Shown here one piece after another: positions 58,515 through 64,000 of a DNA stretch of 64,000 nucleotides. A model generated the notes under the pieces. The model ran no database searches and was not told where the DNA came from. It saw only the letters and a list, made by a program, of their open reading frames with translations. Source of the stretch: Microbacterium sp. Se63.02b (lineage in GTDB: Bacteria; Actinomycetota; Actinomycetes; Actinomycetales; Microbacteriaceae); the NCBI RefSeq assembly GCF_014171575.1, contig NZ_CP050453.1, positions 3,658,001-3,722,000 on the forward strand. The letters run 5' to 3'. A program made the translations under genes and the position numbers. Position 1 is the first letter of the stretch. Every line of letters starts with the position of its first letter.

Positions 58515-59796
58515 CGTCGACCGGCCGCGAACGCCGCGATCGCCTCGTCGACCCTGGCGAGCGTCTCGTCGACCAGAGCCTCGTCGTGCGCGGTGGAGAG
58601 GTACCATCGCCCACCAGGAACCGCGAAGACCCCCGACGGAGCAGCTCGACCAGGAGGTCGGCGTACCCCTCCTGGTCGGTCCTGCGGAAGTCGTCGAAGT
58701 CGGTGATCGCCGCCACGCCGAGTCCGACCTGCACGACGGGACCGACCTGGTTGACTGCGGCGACGATGCCGTGCCGGGTCAGAGCCTCCCGCAGTCCTGA
58801 GGCGAGCCGGCTGCCGAGCCTCTCCAGCTCGTCGAAGGCACCGGGAGCAGAGAGCTCGGCCAGGGTGGCGGCGGCCGCTGCGAGCACGAGCGGGTTGCCG
58901 TTGTAGGTTCCGGCGTGCGTGACCCCCTCGAGCGTGAGGTCGAGATAGCGCGCCTTCCCGAGGAGCGCCGACAGAGTGAGCCCGCCGGCGACCGCCTTCG
59001 CCAGCACGACGATGTCGGGGATCACCCCGTAGCGTTCGACCGCACCGCCGCGCGCGATGCGCAGACCGGTGATGACCTCGTCGAACACGAGCACCAGCCC
59101 CCGCTCGTCGCAGACCCTCCTGACGCCTTCGAGGAAACCGACGGGCGGCTCGATCACCCCGGAGTTGCACAGCACGGGCTCCAGGAACACCGCCGCGATG
59201 TCATCGCGCGACGCGAGGAACGACTCGAGAGCCGCGAGGTCTCCCCACGGGAGGGTGTGCGCGTAGTCCGCCGAGCTGCCGAGCTGCCCTCGGCTCTCCA
59301 CGGCGCCCATCGAGGCATCGCCCGGACGATAGCCCACGAGCATCGGGTCGGACCAGCCGTGGTAGTGGCCGCCGAACTTGACGAAGTGATCGCGACCCGT
59401 CGCGGCACGCACGATCCGCAGCGCCGCCAGGTCGGCTTCGGTGCCGGTGTTGGACCACAGCACCCGCTCCATTCCAGGAAATGCTTCGAGCAGCTGCTCG
59501 GCGACTTCGTACTCGAGGTGATGGCCGGACCCGTACGTCGCTCCTCGGACGATCTGCTCCTGCACGGCGGCGACCAGGCGAGGATTGCCGTGGCCGAGGA
59601 TGTTCGGGCCCCAGCCGAGCACGTAGTCGTGGTAGTCGTTGCCGTCGATGTCGGTGAGGATCGCCCCGGCACCGCCACGGAAGTAGATCGGGTGCGGTCG
59701 GGCGCTCGCGCGGAGCGCCGTCGCGACGCCGCCGCTGAGCGAGTTCCGGGCTCGCTCCCATGCTGCGCGGGAAGCAGGCCATTCGGTGATCGGCAT
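58511..59796 (-). CDS. Class III aminotransferase, GSA-aminomutase-like (one frameshift)
   Basis: This PLP enzyme of about 428 residues is related to HemL but outside the heme locus. NSLSGGVATALRASARPHPIYF replaces the HemL-type PGGVNSPVRA; SNTGTEADLAALRIVRAATGR, FDEVITGLR and the lysine in VVLAKAVAGGLTLS are the cofactor motifs. The frame breaks near 58636-58640; one base added gives SGVFAVPGGRWYLSTAHDEAL. The start is ATG 59796, with GAGGGA upstream and complex palindromes at 59818-59854. Translational coupling to the M81 hydrolase suggests the pair degrades one amino compound. Confidence 0.86.
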
Positions 59797-59817
59797 ATGG
59801 AGCAGTCCCTCACGTTT

Positions 59818-59854
59818 TGTCTAGTGCAACTAGGTGTTTCATAAACACTAGACA
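59818..59854. promoter_or_regulatory. Nested operator palindromes before the aminotransferase operon
   Basis: TGTCTAGTG (59818-59826) and CACTAGACA (59846-59854) are perfect nine-base arms. Inside them, CTAGTGCAACTAG (59821-59833) and GTGTTTCATAAACAC (59834-59848) are themselves perfect palindromes. The AT-rich block lies 22 bases above the start codon. It contains a GTTTCAT half-site like the other operators here. It could also act as a terminator for the upstream gene. Confidence 0.7.
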
Positions 59855-59886
59855 GCCGACCTCGACGGCGTCAACTGCGCGCGAGG

Positions 59887-60280
59887 TCAGAGCACGCGCG
59901 GGTCGGGGTCGCCGTCCTGGGGCGGACGCAGCCGGGCGGGGATCGGCCAGGCGAGGACGAACTGCGCGGTGGCCGGGCGGGTCATGTCGCCGAAGTCGTC
60001 CACCTTCACCACGATGCGTCCGGGCGCACCCTCCTCATCGGGGTGACTTCGAGGATGCGCACCCGCAGCGGACGCGCCCCTCGCCCTCGAGCATCCACGG
60101 GTCGGCGAGCCAGGCGATGCCGTGGTCTTCCAGCGCCGCCTCGGCGTCGAGCCACGCGGACGGCGCGGACACCGATCTGCCGAGCACATCGACGGCGACC
60201 CAGTCGTCGCCCTCCGGGTGGATCCACCCGAGCAGTTCTCCGTCGTCGCGGCGATGCGGGGTCCAGTCTGGTCGCGGCAT
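59887..60280 (-). CDS. Hypothetical protein, about 131 residues (two frameshifts)
   Basis: I do not recognise the family. The N-terminus PRPDWTPHRRDDGELLGWIHPEGDDWVAVDVLGR and a central DHGIAWLADPWMLEGEG read like a small beta-rich actinobacterial protein. The C-terminus is RIVVKVDDFGDMTRPATAQFVLAWPIPARLRPP. Two missing bases, in the runs near 60078-60082 and 60040-60043, split it; restored, the middle reads RPLRVRILEVTPDEEGAPGR. ATG 60280 has TAGCAT six bases upstream and GGAGG between. It is monocistronic by appearance. Confidence 0.7.
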
Positions 60281-60404
60281 CCTCCGATGCTAGCGAGAGC
60301 AGGCGAACGCACGAGAACAGGCCGATTCGCGCGCATCCTGCCTGATGCGGCGTGATTGCCTGATGCGGCGTGCGTGCGTGGACCCAGGAGGGTGGAGCCG
60401 ACAG

Positions 60405-61370
60405 CTAGTGCGTGTACTCCATGAGTTCGACGCCGAGGACGCGGAAGACGTCGTGCGCCCGGAGCCGGTGCGTGATGGACAGGTCGTCGAAGCACACGAT
60501 CAGCGCGTAGGCGACCCCGGCCCTGGGGCCGGCGAGGACGCCAGCCTCGGCACGGACACCACGGTCGCGACCCGTCTTGTTCACGAAGAGGAGTCCGTGG
60601 GCGTCGTGGTCGTGGGCGAACGGGTCGAGTCCGGTCGCCGACGCCACGAGGCTGAGGTCCTGATTGAGACTCAGCCACTCCGACACCTGCGCGCTGACCG
60701 CGGCGTCGACGACCTGCGAGTTCACGAGGGCCGAGAAGAGTCCGGCGAGTTCGCGCGCAGACCCCACGGCCACCTGGGGCGCGTCGTCCGGTCCACGTCG
60801 GTCGCGGAAGCGGTCGAGCAGCGCCGTGCGACGCAGCCCCAACGCATCGATACGTGCGCGCACCCGGTCGTGCCCGACCTTCTGCAGCAGGGCGTTCACG
60901 GCGATCGGGTCGCCCGCTGTCGCGGCGAGGACGGCGAGATCCTCGAGAGGAAGCGCCGGTGCATGCAGGTGACGCCACAGGCCGGAGGTCTCGACGGCAT
61001 CCACATCGGAGCGCTCCACGATCTCGAACGGGTCGAGGGTCCCGTTCTCGAACCCGGCGGCGACCTCGATGAGCAGGGGCACGACGCCGAGGCCCGCGAC
61101 GGGCATGGTCACATGATCGTCGCCCGCGAGTACGTGCACGTGGCTGTCGAGGTCGACGACGTGCACCGACACCTGCGCCCCGGCCTCGACCAGCTCCTCC
61201 AGCGAACGCAGCGTCGACGTGAACGACCGGCGACCGAGCGCTGCTCGACGCGGCAGGCGACGACTCGTGCGCTGGGAACGGCGACCCGCGGGAGAGGACT
61301 CCTGCGCGGCACCGAGAGACTCGGGGCCCGAGGAGTTGCGGAACCCTTCACCAGGCTCGAAAGCGCCCAC
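60405..61370 (-). CDS. Class A beta-lactamase-fold protein without catalytic SxxK
   Basis: The 321-residue protein aligns by pattern with serine beta-lactamases: SLEELVEAGAQVSVHVVDLDS at the N-terminus, a KTG motif in FVNKTGRDRG and the final helix. At the active-site helix, however, the expected S-x-x-K reads AGLGV (in MPVAGLGVVPLLIEVA), and the SDN position reads TAGD. Both catalytic Ser and Lys are therefore absent, and no signal peptide is seen; about 45 basic residues precede the domain. It is probably a non-catalytic binding or scaffold protein. The start is GTG 61370 and the frame is intact. The 112-base gap upstream shows no clear signal. Confidence 0.78.
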   Translation of the reverse strand: MGAFEPGEGFRNSSGPESLGAAQESSPAGRRSQRTSRRLPRRAALGRRSFTSTLRSLEELVEAGAQVSVHVVDLDSHVHVLAGDDHVTMPVAGLGVVPLLIEVAAGFENGTLDPFEIVERSDVDAVETSGLWRHLHAPALPLEDLAVLAATAGDPIAVNALLQKVGHDRVRARIDALGLRRTALLDRFRDRRGPDDAPQVAVGSARELAGLFSALVNSQVVDAAVSAQVSEWLSLNQDLSLVASATGLDPFAHDHDAHGLLFVNKTGRDRGVRAEAGVLAGPRAGVAYALIVCFDDLSITHRLRAHDVFRVLGVELMEYTH

Positions 61371-61482
61371 GCGTGATCCTTAAGGAGGGGGGATTTGCGG
61401 GATGCCGAGGGGATGCGCTCCCCAGCGGCAGGGATATCGTAACCCCACCGCCGGGGGATGACTCACAGAGTGCGCCGATCGG

Positions 61483-63447
61483 TCACCAGATGGTCACTCG
61501 CGACGCGGCAGGGAGCCACAGCGCATCGGCCTCGGTGACGCCGAACGCCTCGTAGAACGCATCGATGTTGCGCACGATCTGGTTGCAGCGGAACTCGTTC
61601 GGCGAGTGCGGGTCGATCGTCAGCAGTCGCAGCGTCTCGGCGTCGCGGCTCTTCTGCTGCCACACCTGCGCCCACGAGAGCAGCAGACGCTGCACGCCGG
61701 TGTATCCGTCGATGACGGGAGCCTCCGCGCCGCCCAGCGAGAGCTCGTACGCCTTGAGCGCGATCCCGAGGCCGCCGAGGTCGCCGATGTTCTCGCCGAT
61801 CGTGAGGGCGCCGTTGACGTGATGCTCGGCGTCGAGGCCCTCCGGAACAAGGGCGTCGTACTGCGCGATGAGCGCGGTGGTCCGCTCCTCGAACGCGGCG
61901 CGGTCGGCATCGGTCCACCAGTCCTGCAAGCGCCCTTCACCGTCGTAGCGGCTGCCCTGATCGTCGAAGCCGTGACCGATCTCGTGGCCGATCACCGCGC
62001 CGATGCCGCCGTAGTTCGCTGCCGCGTCGCGCCCGGCGTCGAAGAACGGGTACTGCAGGATGGCCGCGGGGAACACGATCTCGTTCATCGACGGGTTGTA
62101 GTAGGCGTTGACCATCTGCGGGGGCATGTGCCACTCCGCGCGGTCGATGGGCTTGCCGACCTTGTCGACGTTGCGGTCATGCTCGAAGATCGACGCCCTG
62201 CGCACATTGCCGAACAGGTCGGCCCGGTCGATCTCGAGGGTGCTGTAGTCGCGCCACACCTCGGGGTGACCGATCTTCGGGGTGAACGCGTCGAGCTTCG
62301 CGAGTGCACGCTCCCGCGTCTCGGGCGTCATCCACTCGAGGTCGGTGATGCTCCGGCGATAGGCCTCGACGAGGTTCGCGGCCAGCTCGTCCATCGCGGC
62401 CTTGGCCGTCGGCGGGTAGTGCCGCTCGACGTAGACCTTGCCGATCGCCTCGCCCAGGGCGCCTTCCGTCAGGGAGACGCCGCGCTTCCAGCGCTCCCGG
62501 ATGGTGGGGACGCCGGTGAGCTCGGTGCCGTAGAAGGAGAAGTTCTCCTGCACGAGGTCGTCGGTGAGGTACGGGGCCGCCGCATGCACGGCCTTGGATC
62601 GGAGCCACGCCTTCCAGTCATCGAGGTGCTCGGCGGTCAGCAGCGCCCCGAGGCCCTCGAAGAAGCTCGGCTGCGACACGACCACCTCGTCGAAGGCGGC
62701 GGGGTTCGACGGCGAGACGGCATCACGCCACGGGACGAGGTCGACACCAGCGAGCTCCTGCAGCTCGTCCCAGGTCTTCAGGTTGTACGTCGCCACGGCG
62801 TCCCGGCTGCGCACGTTGTCCCAGTGGTGTCCTGCGAGCTCGGTCTCGAGCGCGATCGCACGTTCGGCGTTCTGCGCGGCATCGGGGACGCCGGCGAGGT
62901 CGAGCAGCCGCTCGAGGTGCGCACGGTACGCGGCCCTGGTGTCGGCGAACGTGTCGAGGCGGAAGTAGCTCTCGTCCGGCAGCGACAGCCCGGCCTGGAC
63001 GAGCACCGGAAGGTAGCGCTCGGGGTCGCCGGGGTCGCCGTCGACGTAGAGGCCGATGATCGCCGCACGACCATCCCGATCGTAGGCGCCGACCGTGCGG
63101 AGGAACGCGGGGATGTCGGCGATCGCGTCGATCTCGGCGAGGGTCTCGGCCAGCGGTGCGACCCCGGCCGCGTCGATGCGCTCGGTGTCCATGAAGCTCG
63201 CGAACAGGTCGCCGATCTTGCGGGCGAGCGTGCCCTCCGCGGCGTCCTGCGACTCCTCGATGATCGTCCGCACATCCTTCTCGGCCTGTTCGGCGAGCAG
63301 GTGGAAGGACCCCCAGCGCGCTTTGTCGCCGGGGATCTCGGTGCGGGCGATCCACGCGCCGTTCACGTGACGGTACAGGTCGTCCTGCGGGCGGATGTCG
63401 GAGCTGAACTCGTCGAGAGCGAGGCCAACGGGAAGAACGTCAGTCAT
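61483..63447 (-). CDS. M13 family zinc metallopeptidase (PepO/neprilysin-like)
   Basis: This 654-residue peptidase has zinc motif HEIGH in VIGHEIGHGFDDQG, third ligand Glu in ENIGDLGG and the substrate-binding NAYYNP segment, all canonical for M13. It has no signal peptide or membrane anchor, so it is a cytoplasmic oligopeptidase, as usual in actinobacteria. ATG 63447 is preferred over GTG 63453 because TAGGCT (63455-63460) lies seven bases before it, giving a leaderless transcript. The frame is intact. It is downstream of the histidine kinase gene on the same strand. Confidence 0.95.
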   Translation of the reverse strand: MTDVLPVGLALDEFSSDIRPQDDLYRHVNGAWIARTEIPGDKARWGSFHLLAEQAEKDVRTIIEESQDAAEGTLARKIGDLFASFMDTERIDAAGVAPLAETLAEIDAIADIPAFLRTVGAYDRDGRAAIIGLYVDGDPGDPERYLPVLVQAGLSLPDESYFRLDTFADTRAAYRAHLERLLDLAGVPDAAQNAERAIALETELAGHHWDNVRSRDAVATYNLKTWDELQELAGVDLVPWRDAVSPSNPAAFDEVVVSQPSFFEGLGALLTAEHLDDWKAWLRSKAVHAAAPYLTDDLVQENFSFYGTELTGVPTIRERWKRGVSLTEGALGEAIGKVYVERHYPPTAKAAMDELAANLVEAYRRSITDLEWMTPETRERALAKLDAFTPKIGHPEVWRDYSTLEIDRADLFGNVRRASIFEHDRNVDKVGKPIDRAEWHMPPQMVNAYYNPSMNEIVFPAAILQYPFFDAGRDAAANYGGIGAVIGHEIGHGFDDQGSRYDGEGRLQDWWTDADRAAFEERTTALIAQYDALVPEGLDAEHHVNGALTIGENIGDLGGLGIALKAYELSLGGAEAPVIDGYTGVQRLLLSWAQVWQQKSRDAETLRLLTIDPHSPNEFRCNQIVRNIDAFYEAFGVTEADALWLPAASRVTIW

Positions 63448-63472
63448 GCGCACCAGCCTAAGACCCGCGGGG

Positions 63473-64000
63473 TCACGTGTGGTCGGGTGCGCCGCCGAAC
63501 GGAAGGAGCACGTTCATGCGGAAGCCGTCGTCCGTGTGCTCGGCGAACACCTCGCCGCCATGCGCCCGCGCGAGACCGCGCGCGATCGACAGCCCGAGAC
63601 CGGCTCCCGAGGCGACGCCGTCGTGATCGGCCGGGGATGTGCGCGCCGCATCTTCGCGCCAGCCAACGTCGAACATGCGGTCGAGGTCCTCCACGGCGAC
63701 GCCGGCCCCGTGATCGAGGATGCCGAGCACGAGCCGGTTCCGCTCGATCTCCGTGGCCGAGACCACGATCTCGGTGCCCCGCGGGGCGTGCCGGATGGCG
63801 TTGGTCAGCAGGTTGACGATGATCCTGCCGAGGTGGTGCGGATCCGCCCAGAGCACGTGGCCGCCCACCCCCTCTCCACGATGCGCACACCGTGTCGGTC
63901 GGCTGCAGCGGCCACATCGGCGACAGCGTCCGACACCACGTCGAGCAGCTCGACCTGCTGCGTCTGCACCTGCACCGCCCCCGAAGTCAGCGTGGAGAGC
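63473..64000 (-). CDS. Sensor histidine kinase, C-terminal part (partial, one frameshift)
   Basis: The catalytic ATP-binding domain of a two-component kinase is seen: the N box NLLTNAIRHAP, G1 box ILDHGAGVAVEDL and G2 box GAGLGLSIARGLARAHGG. Upstream sequence to the window edge reads STLTSGAVQVQTQQVELLDVV and continues beyond. One G is missing at the five-C run about 63868-63872 (plus strand); adding it gives IVERGVGGHVLWADPHHLGRI. The phosphoacceptor His, sensor part and partner regulator lie outside the window. It ends 25 bases before the M13 start. Confidence 0.9.
   Translation of the reverse strand, partial: ALHADFGGGAGADAAGRAARRGVGRCRRCGRCSRPTRCAHRGEGVGGHVLWADPHHLGRIIVNLLTNAIRHAPRGTEIVVSATEIERNRLVLGILDHGAGVAVEDLDRMFDVGWREDAARTSPADHDGVASGAGLGLSIARGLARAHGGEVFAEHTDDGFRMNVLLPFGGAPDHT

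Overview
The window looks like a chromosomal segment of a high-GC actinobacterium, most likely Microbacteriaceae and close to Microbacterium. The reasons are strongly G/C-ended codons, many GTG starts, frequent leaderless genes with a TANNNT hexamer 6-7 bases before the start, the HemQ (coproporphyrin) type of heme pathway, and POT, DHA2, M13 and M81 families typical of this group. The genus is inference. No rRNA, tRNA, IS element, prophage or CRISPR array is visible, and no stretch over 300 bases lacks a gene.

About half of the genes are broken by single-base indels, usually inside runs of C or G. In nearly every case adding or removing one base restores a full-length family member. I read these as uncorrected sequencing errors, not pseudogenes, and give each gene its restored span.

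Layout. 0-4 kb: two short-chain dehydrogenases, an APH-like phosphotransferase and glutamate decarboxylase. 4.1-7.1 kb: a YkoE-YkoD-YkoC thiamine-precursor ECF transporter behind a TPP riboswitch. 7.2-13.2 kb: a D,D-carboxypeptidase with a long acidic cytoplasmic arm, then a heterodimeric ABC exporter. 13.4-18.9 kb: a membrane protein with a YtrA-type GntR regulator, a 3-hydroxyisobutyryl-CoA hydrolase, and an ABC ATPase with a 440-residue acidic tail ending in EHHDG repeats. 19.1-29.2 kb: a heme locus (hemL, B, D, C, Q, then Y and E, with hemA divergent) that has no ferrochelatase. 29.2-39.7 kb: mixed housekeeping and transport genes (HhH-GPD protein, epoxide hydrolase with a WYL regulator, glycyl-tRNA synthetase, POT transporter, GNAT, HIT-like protein, lactate monooxygenase-like enzyme, MFS exporter).

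The accessory heart is 39.8-59.9 kb. A run of 14 minus-strand genes, mostly overlapping by 4 bases, reads MBL hydrolase, SDR, DapA-like lyase, BNR sialidase-like protein, peptide-type ABC importer (five genes), threonine-synthase-like PLP enzyme, AspA/AstE-like deacylase, IclR regulator, DUF4862 and RidA. Beside it lie an SDR divergent from a Gfo/Idh oxidoreductase plus CE7 esterase, a second IclR regulator, and a class III aminotransferase paired with an M81 metallopeptidase. Palindromes built on GTTTCAT/ATGAAAC stand in front of several of these units and suggest one IclR-type regulon. My reading is import of a small N-acylated or sugar-acid-linked amino compound, deacylation, PLP-dependent elimination, and RidA clean-up of the reactive imine. 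The substrate is unknown.

60-64 kb holds a small unknown protein, a beta-lactamase-fold protein lacking the catalytic SxxK, an M13 metallopeptidase and the C-terminal part of a sensor histidine kinase that runs off the window.
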